DNA from: Cristatella mucedo
Lineage: Eukaryota > Bryozoa > Phylactolaemata > Cristatellidae
Reading direction: 5' to 3'
DNA: 64,000 nucleotides
NCBI GenBank assembly: GCA_009760855.2
Contig: WPIO01000066.1
Location: 1,634,501-1,698,500, forward strand
This document shows, piece by piece, positions 44,399-55,739 of this stretch. The translations under genes were made by a program, and so were the position numbers. Within the stretch, counting starts at the first letter, position 1. Every line of letters starts with the position of its first letter. A model generated the notes under the pieces. The model saw nothing but the letters and a program-made list of their open reading frames with translations. It did not search any database and was not told where the DNA came from.

Positions 44399-45078
44399 AT
44401 AATAATAATAATTATTATAATATAACTCAATCTCTTTCTAGGCGCTTTACATTTGCTGCAAACGGAAATGCATTTGAATGGTGAGTAATATCATGCTTGA
44501 TAAACAAACAAGATGAATAACATGGTTAGGGGTGACATGCACAGGATCAGCCTGCACATGTGGTTAGTGGCAGCATGCACAGTGTCACCATGCATAAGCA
44601 CATCAAAGACGAATCAGAGGGACTCACTAAATTCTTTCCAAAATAGGTGTGTTTTTAAGTTCTTTTTAAACGTGATCAAGTCAGGTGATGTTCTGACGTA
44701 CGTTGGGAGGGAGTTCCAGGCTTTGGGGGCATACGGACTAAATGCACGGTTTCCACAGGATTTGAGGTTTGTACGAGGTATTTGTAGACTGTTGTATTCC
44801 GAAAAGCGGGTGGTACGTTGCTTAGCCTGGTGGTGGAGTAGATCTGAGAGATAGGCTGGAGCTAAAGAATGAAGTGACCTAAAAGTGAGCGACAAAACCT
44901 TGAAGTCAATTCGTTGCTTGACAGGTAGCCAGCGCAGGTCAGAGAGAAGTGGTGTGGCATGGCAGCTGCGACGCTCACGACAGACAAGCCTAGCTGCGGA
45001 TTTTTGCTCCAGCTGCAATCGCCTGATCGAACCTGCAGGTAGACACATGCCGGTAGTGCTGGTAAGCTTAAGAAGCAC
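44399..45078 (-). mobile_element. LINE family A, 5-prime truncated, carboxy frame open
   Basis: Tail and hairpin at the left. On the minus strand 45078-44614 is one uninterrupted frame of 154 codons: AARLVCRERRSCHATPLLSD, LRWLPVKQRIDFKVLSL, APAYLSDLLHHQAKQRTTRF, NLKSCGNRAFSPYAPKAWNS. The open frame shows limited decay, but the reverse transcriptase is absent. Confidence 0.92.
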
Positions 45079-45104
45079 ATACTTGCTAGGGGTAACGTTG
45101 ATTA

Positions 45105-47215
45105 CAAAACATTGACACAGACAAGTTTTGTAAATCTTTTTGTGGTGCAGGTCTTCTTATTCTGCATTCAGACTCAACCGGCAGCCTCGATACCCTCACT
45201 GATGTTGTGAACATGACACTCAGGAGTGCTCTTGACAAGCACGCTCCAGTTCATTCTAACCGCTTGCAAAGTCATGGGGATTCCTTTTCATTTGCAAAAC
45301 ACTCCTAGAGGTTTTCCGGGTTAAGCTCAGGCTTGAACGTCATTTTAATAAACCAGAGTCTGATGCAGATCTAGTCGATTTCAAAGACTTTCTTCGAGTT
45401 TACACGTGGAAGCTTAAAAAAGCAAGGGGTTCTTTTTTCACTCGCAAGCTGATTTCCCGCTAGTCGAACCCTAAACAGATTAGAAGACAGGAAAACCATT
45501 TACTGGCCAATGCTGAGACGTCTGACTCCACAGATATTAAGACTCAGCCGAAAGGTTTTATGCCTTCTTTACTGAAAAAAATCGTGCAAATTCGTGCTTC
45601 CAGGAAGCCCAGCTCCGAAAAAAGCGATTGGGGTATCACAACTTGTGACATTCCTTAAAAGATTGTTCGAGGTTTCTGCATTCGATGTGGCTACCTTGAT
45701 AAGGTCGACCAAAAAGAGCTCCTCTCCTAAGACCCTATACCATCATCTCTGTAGTCTTCAGTAGCAGACCAACTTAGCCCTGCTATAACCGAGATTTGTA
45801 ATGCTTCTTTGGGACAAGGTTTAGTCCCTAAGTCCTTCAAATCGGCAATCATTAGACCCATACTTAAAAAACCCTGGATTAGAAGGTACGGAGGTCCATG
45901 CAAACTATCGCCCAGTTTTCCTTCTTTCTTTCTTGTCAAAGATTCTTGAGAAGATTGTTGCCAAGCAGCTGGTTGAACATATTGAAAAGAATGAAATGTC
46001 ACAATTATTTTAACCAGGTTTCAAGAGACAGCACTATACTGAAACTGCCCTCCTCCTTGCTAACAATGACACTCTGTGTGCCAAGGATGACGGGAATGTC
46101 ACTGCCCTACCTCTGCTAGATCTGTCAGCTGCCTTCGATACCATTGTCACGAAGTTTTACTTGAACGATTGAGAAGAACTATCGGTCTGGCAGACCAAGC
46201 ACTGGCTAGGTTTGAATCGTACTTGTCTGATCGTGTTCAATCCGTGTTGTGTGAGAATCAGGTCTCACACACGAGATGGATCACCTGTGGAGTCCCTTAA
46301 GGGTGTGTACTCGGTCTCTTGCTGTTCTGCATTTATACTCAACCTCTGGGAAATGTGATTAAGGCCCACGGAATAGGATATCGCTTTTATGCTGACGATA
46401 CCCAGCTGTATTGGTCATAGAAACCGTCGCTATCTCCTGCAGCAACTGAGAAACTGAATGCTTGTCTAGCCAATATTCGATCCTGGTTGTCGAAAAACTT
46501 CTTGTAGCTAAATGACGATTCAACCGAACTGCTGCTCATAGGACACCCTAAGCGTATAGCTGGATTAAAAGACTTTGCTCTCCTAATTGGTAATTCTGCT
46601 GTGAGACCATCACGGTGTGCTCGAAATTTAGGTGTCGTTTTCGACAGCTGACTCAATTTTAAAAGCTTCATTCAGAAGACTGCTTTCACAGCTAGCCACC
46701 ACGCCCGATCCCTATCCAAGATTAGGAGCTGTCTTCCACAGGGGCTTTCAAGAAATCTAACTAGCTCCTTAGTTGTGTCTCGGCTTGATTATTGTAATTC
46801 CCTTTTGGCTGGGTTACCAAAGACAGCAACTAGGCCACTGCAGCTGAATATGACTACGGCTGCAAGGCTAATCATCAAGTCCCAGAGGTTTGAGCACGTG
46901 TCTGCTATGCTAAAATAGCTAGGATGGATGGCGGTTGAGCAACGGATACAGAGCAAAGTTCTTACGCTGGCCCACAAGGCCCGCCACGGCTTGGCTCCCT
47001 CGTACCTAGCTGAGCTGCTGCAACCGTTTCAGCCTCTTCACGCCCTCAGATCCCGTGTGGACAACAAATTAGCTGTTCTATTTCTCCGCTTAAAGACCTG
47101 TTGGCTACCGAATGCATACCGAAAGCCTCTTAGGCTGTTAGTGCGCTATCCAAAACTCTCCAGCGTAACACCCACGTAGTCTTTGTGGCTTTGTGGAGTT
47201 GCAGGCGGAGATACA
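45105..47215 (+). mobile_element. LINE family B, long copy with reverse transcriptase region
   Basis: Plus strand, in order: linker before the reverse transcriptase (45170-45700), fingers with NYRPVF-like at 45900, a QxxxTETALLLAN segment at 46030, palm with YRFYADDTQLY-like at 46378-46410, LNDDSTELLLIGHPKR at 46510-46555, and the carboxy end HKARHGLAPSYLAELLQPF at 46970-47030. It closes with GTAACACCCACGTAG and GGCGGAGATACAAG. Several stops and frameshifts, and no CATTA tail left. Confidence 0.88.
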
Positions 47216-47262
47216 AGTTGTTTTAGTTGCGATATGCTTAGGGTCAGCACCCAAAATTCCAC

Positions 47263-47945
47263 CTATGTAATGTAATGTATCTCCGTCAGTAACTCCACAA
47301 AGTCATAAAGACATGTGGGTGTTACGCAGGAGAGTTTTGTATAGCACACTCACAGCCTAAGCGGCTTTCGGTACCCATTCGGTAGCCAACAGACTTCGTC
47401 TCACGCAACAAAGAGAAAGTGGGAAGCTTAGCAGAGTTAGGAGAGCAGTTGAGGTAGTGAGTAGCATAGAAGTAGCAGCTCGGGACCGCTGAAAAAGATG
47501 TGCCATAGTCGGCAGTTGGAGAGTAGATGTCGTTGCGTAAGAATTGTGGAAGCGAGTTCCACAGTCTAGGACCTGCAGAGCTAAAGCTTCTGTCGCCAAC
47601 TGTCTTTAAGCGGAGGAATGGGACAGCTAATTTATTGTCCACACAGGACCTGAGGGCGCGAACAGGCTGAAACTGATGCAGCAGTTCAGCTAGGTATGAA
47701 GGAGCCAAGCCGTGGCGGGCCTTGTAGGTCAGAGTAAGAACTTTGCTCTGTATCCTTTGCTCAACCGGCAACCATTCTAGCTCTTTCAGCAGAGGAGACA
47801 CGTGCTCAAACCACTGGGACTTGAAGACCAGCCTTGCAGCCATCTTCATAGTCCGCTGTAGTGGCATAATAGCTTTCTTTGGCAGCCCAGCCAAGAGGGA
47901 ATTACAATAATCAAGCCGAGACAGAACTAAAGAGCTAGTTAAATT
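47263..47945 (-). mobile_element. LINE family B, 3-prime end, young-looking
   Basis: TAATGTAATGTATCTCCGTC tail at the left. The minus strand is open over 190 codons (47894-47322): AGLPKKAIMPLQRTMKMA, FEHVSPLLKELEWLPVEQR, SKVLTLTYKARHGLAPSYLA and PRLWNSLPQFLRNDIYSPTA. It is nearly the same as the start of the copy at 62282. It faces the 45105-47215 copy tail to tail. Confidence 0.93.
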
Positions 47946-47954
47946 TAGTTTGAA

Positions 47955-48765
47955 TCATAGGTACCCGCCAAATGCTACGATAAATAGATACCTTTACAGT
48001 TTCTTTTTAAATGCTGTTAAGTAAGGAGATGTCATGACGTAAGTTGGGAGTGAATTTCAGGCTTTGGAATCGCTCGAACAAAAGCCACGGTCTCCAAAGG
48101 ATTTGATGTTTGTACGAGGTATAGGTGAGCAACTAGATTCGGGAAAGCGGTTTGGAGGATAATTAGCCTGGTGGGGAGTAGATCTAATAAGTAAGCTGGA
48201 GCCAAAGAATGAAGGGACCGGAAAGTGAGTAGCAAAACTTTGAATTCGATGCGGTACTTGAGTGGGTGCAAGCGCAGGTCTGTAAAAAGTTGTTTGATGT
48301 AGCAATTATCATGCTCAGGACAGACATGCATATCGGCATAGTTATACCCGAGCTGTAAGCGCCAGAATGCACAGGCGCATAGACCAACAAGCAGTGAGTA
48401 ACTGAAGTCAAAGCGGGTGGCATAAATGCATATACCAATTTAGATGTGGTATGCCTGTCTAAGCAAGCCCGAATTTTAGCCATTTTATGTAGCTGAAACT
48501 AGGCAGCCTTGACGTTGGAGCTGATACGGTCGTCTAATGAAAGGTCAATTTGGGTCATGACACCTAAATTTTGTGCAGATTCAACAGGAGATATGCTGAC
48601 ACAGCCAATGCTGAACGTCAGCCTTACCAATTCTTTAATCGCACTTGGTTTGCCCATAACTAGCTATTTGTTTTTATTATCATTCCATTGAGGAATGCTG
48701 CCATCCATTTGCTTTGCGGATGTCATCAGTACATACTGGGAGTTGACGTGCTTGGAGGAATCAAC
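47955..48765 (-). mobile_element. LINE family A, inverted part without tail
   Basis: From GCCAAATGCTACGATAAATA (start of the untranslated region) through the carboxy end (LFTDLRLHPLKYRIEFKVLL, FRSLHSLAPAYLLDLL) to the segment after YADD near 48700. No tail at its left end. Confidence 0.85.
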
Positions 48766-49010
48766 GCAATGGATCGAACCGCCAGGCTGGCTCTGGGGGG
48801 CCGGGCTGCGGAGTCTCCTGCACAGAGGGGATCTGATGCGACCCCCAGCTCCCGCGGGTATCGTGCAGCCTGGCCAATCACGCACTGGCCAGCCGCAGCA
48901 GTCGCACCGACCGGATGTCCGACTCGTTCCCACCAACCAGCCATGGCAGGGGTGGCAGCTGTCACTCCTGCAACCCCTTCTCCGATTCTTGAGCAGATTG
49001 CTATAAAAAA
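48766..49010. other. GC-rich filler between inverted LINE A parts
   Basis: Markedly GC-richer than its surroundings (GGGGGGCCGGGCTGCGGAG, CCCCCAGCTCCCGCGGG). Open in four frames because stops are rare in GC-rich sequence. No domain or repeat recognised. Confidence 0.5.
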
Positions 49011-49019
49011 AACTTAAGA

Positions 49020-49305
49020 TGCTTACTGGCAAGAACTTACAAACACACCTATTTAGGACAGCATTTCGTGGGTCCTTGTAATTCGTCCTTCATGTGCTTA
49101 AGCGTGCTGACACTATGCATGCTGCCACTAACCACACTTGCATGATGACCCTGTGCATGTCACCCCTAACCACGTTATTCATGTTGTTTATCAAGCATGA
49201 TATTACTCACCGTTCAATTGCATTTCCCTTTGCAGCAAATGTAAAGCGCTTAAAAAGAGATTGAGTTCTCTGAGGGCGCTTTATCAAGTGTATTATCATT
49301 ATTAT
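49020..49305 (+). mobile_element. LINE family A, 3-prime end
   Basis: AAGAACTTACAAACACACC, CATTTCGTGGGTCC, untranslated region, tail hairpin and TATTATCATTATTATAA. Confidence 0.9.
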
Positions 49306-50164
49306 AAGCATCCTAAAGTCTCCTTTGGTCTACAAGGAACTAAATGAGTATTATTATTGGGCACAATTACGAAGACAGACGGGAGCCTTTTTAGCGTCTT
49401 ATAAAACTAATTTTCCGTTATTAGCCCTTAAATATTTCAATTGTATGTTATAAAGTAATTGAGGTCCACCTGCCATTAATTTGAAAGCTCAACAAACGTC
49501 CCCTAAAGTGGGAGCCGTCCCGCTGAATGTATCTGCTTGTTTCTACTTAAGTGCTTAGCCTATTGAGCTATCGCTTGAGCAGTTGAACGCTTACAAAATC
49601 TTTGAATTTCGTTGTGCTAACAGCTACTTCTACGCACATTCGGCGTCTTTTGCATTCTAAATATATTCCTCTGTTGCATAACCGGTAATCTGACGCGTAC
49701 TTTTTCAATTTGCTGTTAATTCAATCCCGCTTTCTCGCCCTTTCTCGCCCTGGATTTCTCGAACTCACTTCGCATTTCTAATTGCAGCCAGCGCAGACGA
49801 TTGCGGAAAAAGACCACGTTTTTCACTGTGGCTGCCTCAGGTTATTGTTTGACAACGACTAGCTTTTTCACCTAGACCTCCCGTTCAAGGACTGACTTAC
49901 AGAGCAACGAGCTTTGTCGTTAGAATTACTGCTTCCAGGACGTGCTGTAGGAGTGCTACGGCAATGGCCCAGGCTAACTGCTAACCAACACAAGCTGATG
50001 TCACCCTGACTTCAAGCGAATTGACTAGCCGGCGGCGTTTAGTGAATAATGAACGACTGCAATATGGATGCCTCGCTACTGCTGTCAGATTTATTTTGGT
50101 GCATCGGTGTCTGCTAGCTTAAAACGACCGCATTTTAGTAAGCCAACTGAAAATAAAATTCAGC
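49306..50164. other. 3-prime flank of gene 2
   Basis: No repeat or exon recognised. Confidence 0.4.
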
Positions 50165-50170
50165 TTTATT
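50165..50170 (-). promoter_or_regulatory. Candidate polyadenylation signal, gene 2
   Basis: AATAAA on the minus strand about 440 bases past the gene 2 stop codon. A nearer AATAAA at 50620-50615 overlaps the last codons, so it is unlikely to be used. Confidence 0.4.
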
Positions 50171-50610
50171 TACCACCCTTATTAGCATTCCTGTTTGCCT
50201 GGGCCTCTAGCTTTCGTGACGTGAATCTTTGGCCCTTGGTGCCATTGGCTGGAGCCCTCCTCCGCGAAGCTCATTCACCAGACTTTGAGGGTGCAAGGGT
50301 GGTCGCCAGAACGCGCCAATCAAGGAAAATTCTAGCCAGATCAACTGAGCTTGCAAAATTCGCAGATGAGTTTGGCAAGTCCAGCAGCGGTTCAGCCTCA
50401 CTCTTTCTTAGAACAAGCAGCCAGCTCTGCTGCTGTGGCAGTGTCCGGTTGAAGGACGGTGCCTGGCGTCACTGGGTCATAGTAATAGTAGTAGTGCCTC
50501 TCAAGGCTCTCCGAGCTGACTTGCGTAGTCTTTCTCTCGCTCGTTTCTGCAGGCGCTTAGCTATTGTAATTAGAAATTTGCGTGACGCTTGCCACTGCTC
50601 CAAAAGCACC

Positions 50611-51290
50611 CTACTTTATTGGCTGCCCTAGATTGTTCATGCTTGCGGATGACGGAACGGTCGTCATCGCAGAGTCACCCGAGCCTTCGTGGCTACTGTC
50701 GCTTGATTTTTCCGAATGTTTATTACGCCATCCAGAGGTCATTGTTTCCTTTTGCCTCTTCTTCCTAGAGGCCATTTTTTTTGCTTCACATAAATCACTC
50801 CACTTTGGATCGCGCCGCAACGAGAGCAGGCGAAGGTCACTTTTCTCTGCTGAGTCGGCATTTCGCATGGCCACCATCGAATCTGCGTTCACCTCGCGAG
50901 TGGCGAACTGAGCATGAGCAGCGTTTGAGTTCGCGTTTCCGTTTGCCACCACCTCTGTCGCTAGAGGCAACCTCGGAGCATTATTGAGAAACACTGTATC
51001 GGCTTCGAGTTGAGACATCGGAAATTGAGGCAATCTGGCCTGCGTGAGCGTTCGCGGGAATGTGAAAGATAAGGCCGTGCTGGGCCGAAGGCCCAGCCTC
51101 GTTGGCATGTAGGTGGCTGCTGCATAACCCTCGTCGTCGTCGTCGTCGTCGTCGCCACTCTCGCTTGCAAATCGTATTCGTAGAATCAAGAATATACAGG
51201 AGGACAGCACCAGCAGACCAACGACTGAAGAAAATATGTAGATGAACATGTATCCAAGCAGCTTGCTTTCGGTCTTTTTATCTCCAACGC
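50611..51290 (-). CDS. Gene 2 last exon: transmembrane helix and cytoplasmic tail
   Basis: Acceptor GTTATAG ends at 51291, phase 1. It encodes about 225 residues to the stop at 50611. The stalk VGDKKTESKLLG leads into a helix from YMFIYIFSS to CIFLILRIRF. The tail then has a run of seven aspartates, GYAAATYMPTRLGL, RPSTALSFTFPRTL, a basic cluster MASRKKRQKE, and a serine/acid end (SSDSSHEGSGDSA, ASMNNLGQPIK). Every one of these except the Asp run has a counterpart in the gene 1 exon 3047-3987, but the tail is about 85 residues shorter. It is a type I membrane protein with no enzymatic domain in the tail. Confidence 0.9.
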
Positions 51291-51464
51291 CTATAACGAC
51301 ACACTTATCAAATGATGAGCCAGTTCTTTTCCATAAAGCACAGCTTAGTACTCTTTTAGCGACAATAATCTCAGCAGTACACTCTATATATACTCTATAT
51401 ACTCTAGTACGGTTTATTTAGTGCGGTTTGATTAAATGCAGGCCGGCACCGCTCCCTTCCTAAA
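51291..51464. other. Gene 2 intron, unassigned
   Basis: Short stretch upstream of the last exon; ATATACTCT repeats at 51380-51410. Confidence 0.4.
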
Positions 51465-51799
51465 CAGCTGGAATTCCCTCCCGACTTGCATCAGAACATC
51501 CCCTGACTTGACCACATTTAAAAAGAACTTAAAAACACCTATTTAGGACAGAATTTGGTGGGTCCCTGTGATTCGTCCTTCATGTGCTTTTTCGTGCTGA
51601 CAGTGCATGCTGGCACTACCCACATTTGCATGCTGACCCTGTGCCTGTCACCCCAAACCACGTTGTTGATGTTGTTTATCAGGCATAACATTACTCACGA
51701 TTCAATCGCGTTTCCCTTTGCAGGAAGTGTACAGCGCCTAGAAAGAGATTGAGTACTCTGAGGGCGCTTTATCAAGTGCATTATTATTATTATTATTAT
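51465..51799 (+). mobile_element. LINE family A, 3-prime end
   Basis: TGGAATTCCCTCCCGACTTG, untranslated region, hairpin (GCGCC 51734-51738 pairing with GGCGC 51763-51767), and (ATT)n. Confidence 0.92.
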
Positions 51800-51829
51800 A
51801 GCTGTTGCGAGCGTCATCGAGAGTTGCCT

Positions 51830-53272
51830 TGGCATAGCCAAGCCTTGGGAAAAGGGGTTGTCCCCAAGTCCTTCAAATCGGCAATCGTTAGACCTATTCT
51901 TAAAAGACTGGATTAGACACAGAGGTCCTAGCAAACTATCGTCCAGTTTCCCTCCTTCCGTTCTTATCAAAGATTCTTGAAAAAATTGTTGCTAATCAGC
52001 TACTTTAACATATTGAAAATAGTGGAATGTCAGAAACATTCTAATCGGGGTTCAAGAGGCAGCACTCTACTGAAACTGATCTCCTCCGTGTTAACAGTGA
52101 CATTCTACGTGGCAACGACGACGGGAATGGCACTGCCCTAGCTCTGCTAGATCTGTCTGCTGCCTTCGACACCAATGATCACGAAGTTCTGCTTGAACGA
52201 TTGAGAACAACGATCGGTCTGGCTGACAAAGCACTGGCGTGGTTTAAATCGTACTTGTCTGATCGTGTTCAATCCGTGTCGTGTGGGGGTCAGGTCTCAC
52301 AAACAAGAAGGGTCACCTGTGGAGTCCCTCAAGGGTCCGTACTCGGCCCATTGCTGTTCTCCATTTATACACAACCTCAGGGAAAAGGCATTAAGGCCCA
52401 TGGAATAGGATATCACTTCTATGCTGATGATACTCAGTTGTATTTGTCATTCAAACCGTCGGAATCTGCTGCAGCAACTGAGAAACTGAATGCTTGCCTT
52501 GCCGATATTCGATCCTGGATATCGGAAAACTTCCTGAAATTAAATGACGATAAAACCGAACTGCTGCTCATAGGACACCCTAAGCGTGTGGCTGGATTAA
52601 AAGGCTTTGCTGTTCTAATAGGTGATGCTATTGTGGGACCTTCACCACGTGCTCGTAATCTAGTTGTCGTGTTCGACAGCTGCCTCAATTTCAAAAGCCT
52701 CATTCAGAAGACTGCCTCTACAGCTAGCCATCACATCCTTTTTCACGGCTTAAAGACGGTTGGCAACAAAAGCTTTAGCTCTGCAGGTCCTAGACTGTGG
52801 AACTCGCTTCCACAATTCTTATGCAACGACATCTACTCTCCAACTGCCGACTATGGCACATCTTTTTCAGCGGTCCTGAACTGCTACTTATATGCTACTC
52901 ACTACCTCAACTGCTCTCCTAATTCTGCTATGCTTCCCACTTTCTCTTTGTTGCGTGAGACTAAGTCTGTTGGTTACCGAATTCTAGCTGATTAAACAGC
53001 CTCTTTTTGTATAGCGACAGAAGAGCCTTTACGGCTATCACCACCGCTTGCAGTGGCGATAAAGAATCGCCCACTGCAGGAATCGAACCGACGACCTCGG
53101 GACCGAAGTCGTGAAAGCAACCGCCTTACCTAGTGTGCCATCACGGCTCACTAATGCATACCGAAAGCCGCTTAGGCTGTGAGTGCGCTATACAAAACTT
53201 TCCTGTGTAACACCCACATGGTCTTTATGACTTTGTGGAGTTACTGACGGAGATACATTACATTACATTACA
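51830..53272 (+). mobile_element. LINE family B with reverse transcriptase, split by SINE1
   Basis: The plus strand is open for 264 codons at 52201-52995: [75 protein letters not shown]. An internal deletion at about 52738 joins the palm region straight to the carboxy end (GPRLWNSLPQFLCNDIYSPT). A SINE1 (52983-53154, reversed) splits the terminal block. The tail is GATACATTACATTACATTAC, ending 53272. It lies in gene 2's last intron, antisense to the gene. Confidence 0.93.
52983..53154 (-). mobile_element. SINE1 inserted in LINE B
   Basis: Reversed copy: CAGCCTCTTTTTGTATAGCG, CCACCGCTTGCAGTGG, B box GGAATCGAACC, then AGTGTGCCATCACGGCTCAC. LINE B reads GTTACCGAAT before it and AATGCATACCGAAAGCC after it. 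Confidence 0.92.
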
Positions 53273-53489
53273 TATGGTCGCATGTCATAAATACATGCAG
53301 CAAGTGAGTTGAGAGAATTCGAGGTGCTCGAAGGCTGGGAGGGATCAAAGCAAAGGTACAACTAAGTGTCATCCACATAGAAGTGAAAGCCTATATTTTG
53401 CTCGGCAATGAAATCGGCGAGAGAGAGAGAGAGTATAAACCATGATAAGAGCCGGGCCCTAGCACAGAGCTGTGAGGTATCCCATATTT
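53273..53489 (-). mobile_element. LINE family A, outer copy, left part
   Basis: YADD region on the minus strand (GTCATCCACATAGAAGTGAA) to GAGCTGTGAGGTATCCCATA. It continues at 54162 after a nested LINE A insertion. Confidence 0.88.
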
Positions 53490-54156
53490 AATAATAATAA
53501 TAATAATAATAATAATGCACTTGATAAAGCACCCTCAGAGAACTCAATCTCTCTCTAGGCGCTTTACATTTGCTGCAAGGTAAATGCAATTGGATGGTGA
53601 GTAATATCATGCTTGATAAACAAACAAAATGAATAACATAGTTAGGGGTAACATGCACAGGATCAGCCTGCACATGTGGTTAGTTACAGCATGCACAGCC
53701 TCAGCAAGCATAAGCACATGAAGGACGAATCACAGGGACCCACTAAATGCTGTCCTAAATAGGTATGTTTTTAAGTTCTTTTTAAATGCGGTCAAGTCAG
53801 GGGATGTTCTGACGCAACTCGGGAGGGAGTTCCAGGCTTTGGGGGCATTCAAACTAAATGCACGGTCTCCAAAGGATTTGAGGTTTGTACGAGGTATTTG
53901 TAGACTGTTGGATTCCGAAAAGCGGGTGGTTCGATGCTTGGCCTGGTGTGGGATTAGATCTGAGTGATAGGCTGGAGTCAAAGAATGAAGTGACCTTAAA
54001 GTGAGCGACAAAACCTTGAAGTCAATCCGTTGTTTGACTGGTAGCCCGTGCAGGTCGGCGAGAAGTGGTATAAGGTGGCAACTGTGTCGCTCACGACAGA
54101 CTAGCCTTGCTGTGGAGGTTTGCACCAGCTGCAATCGCCTGATCGCTCATGCCGGG
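53490..54156 (-). mobile_element. LINE family A, nested copy inside LINE A
   Basis: (AAT)n tail, hairpin, untranslated region and a 134-codon open carboxy frame (54134-53730: STARLVCRERHSCHLIPLLA, LPVKQRIDFKVLSLTLRSLH, LKSFGDRAFSLNAPKAWNSL). The word TATTT flanks it on both sides (53485-53489, 54157-54161) as a target-site duplication. Confidence 0.9.
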
Positions 54157-54161
54157 TATTT

Positions 54162-54440
54162 CGGAGGTACCTCGGTTGATTTTTGTCCATTCAAATCAGC
54201 ACTCTGGAGTATCACCCTGAGATAGGACCTGAACTATTGCAGAGCAGAGCCTTTGATGCCCAGGCGAGATGAGAGGTGCTCTAGAATAACTTGGTCATTG
54301 GTAGTATCTAAAGCTGCCGAAAGATCGAGCAAAACAAGCAGATAAACTCTAGCCACGTCTTCGTTCCTAAGTAGGTTGTTGCACACCCGAAGCAATGCTG
54401 ACTCTGCGGAGTGATCAGCTCTATTGAGTTCCAAGGCTGA
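54162..54440 (-). mobile_element. LINE family A, outer copy, right part
   Basis: The minus strand continues upstream from the PQGS area: EHLSSRLGIKGSALQ, DLSAALDTTNDQVIL, NLLRNEDVARVYLLVLL and SAESALLRVCNN. Confidence 0.88.
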
Positions 54441-55059
54441 GCTTATTCGGTGCCCTGCCCCTGGCCACCTGTCTAGTATTAGACTGGCAGGGGGGTGGGC
54501 GAGCACTCAACCATCAACCGTGTATCGACGACCACGAGTGTTCCGGAGGCAGACGATCGGAGGTGAGGCTAGACAATATGAGGAAAAAAGCCTTAGGGTC
54601 CGTTTCCACACCCATGCATCATTCAATTTCTGCGTGTCCAGCTCCAACCTTTTAAGAGTGGGAGTGTGGGTAATTCCCGATTGGTGCATTAGCCTCTTGG
54701 TGGGCCGACTCCCGGTCAGGCATCGTTGTAAACAGGGATCGTTTCGTATTGAAAAGACCTCTGCCAAAAATTTGTTTTCCCGTTACAGGAGGGAGGCTGC
54801 GGAAGTGGGGGATAAATGAGCCATGCTTGGAACGTAGTTACCACCCCTTATCACTTCGCCGGCAACCAACCACGCCCAAATTGAACGCTGAGTCAAAGTT
54901 TGACGCAGCGTTCTCAGACCGAATTTTGACCGAGATTGACAGGTCGACAAACGCTGATCAGTCGTTCCTCTTGCGGAAAGGCTGATGAAAAGGCCGCGAT
55001 GCTGGTTCATGCGGGTCCACGGAGCTCCTTTTACCGGCATCGGGCATCCTAAATAACAA
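54441..55059. other. Gene 2 intron, unassigned
   Basis: Several open frames on both strands (for example minus 54767-54507 and 55040-54783), but no motif. The words GAGTCAAAGTTTGACG (54890) and ACTCAAAGTTTGACG (41970) recur, hinting at an unclassified repeat. Confidence 0.3.
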
Positions 55060-55230
55060 TCTTACATACATAATATACATAAATTCCAATAATATATTAA
55101 ATGTTATAATAATTATTATATTATTTTGTAATATATATATATATAATTATGTAATTACAATCGTATAATTATGTTATATTATAAATTTGTATTATAATAA
55201 TATAAATTATTATCTTATTTAAATAATTGT
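55060..55230. repeat. AT-rich low-complexity tract
   Basis: Nearly pure A/T with ATAATTATTATA and TATATATA words. Confidence 0.9.
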
Positions 55231-55739
55231 ACAGCAAAACTCCTTGAGTCATCGGGCTTGGTGCAGAGTGCAGAGCTGTTCTTTTATGCTAAAAGCACTT
55301 CCTGCGTCCTAAAAATGGTGAGCCTGAAGTTGTTAAAAAGGTAGCGGACTAAGCAGCCTCATTTATATGGCGGCAGAATGGTTGAATGCGGTTGAATCGC
55401 CACCGCTTGCAGAGGAAAACAAAGCATCGCTGGTCTCGCAGGACAACGCAGGAAAGTGCAGGAAAGTGCAGGACTCGCTCGCCCCGACCTGATTCGAGGA
55501 GAACGAGAACCTTATCCCCCTTCCCGGCTAAGACTTGTGAACATGGACGTCGATTCATCCTAGTTCTGCGAGTTGTATGAAACCTCAATAGATATTAAGT
55601 TCTCTTAAAGCGCTGTACGTAAGATCAACCATTATAGCTATCATTACTAAAAATGAGAGCATTTTGATCAAGTGCTTTTTAATTCGCAAAAATTACACTA
55701 AATAGAATTAATATTATCAGTGCGCGCTTTTGTGACAGC
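55231..55739. other. Gene 2 intron with possible SINE2 remnant
   Basis: At 55470-55640 CTCGCTCGCCCCGACCTG and CAATAGATATTAAGTTCTCT with AAGCGCTGT recall the SINE2 head and tail. The middle does not match. Otherwise unassigned. Confidence 0.35.

Noticed and set aside
48664-49032. Four overlapping open frames
   Set aside because: They follow from high GC content in the filler DNA between LINE A parts; no domain.
50068-50631. 187-codon plus-strand frame
   Set aside because: It is antisense to the 3-prime untranslated region and last codons of gene 2; no motif, and no splice or promoter context.
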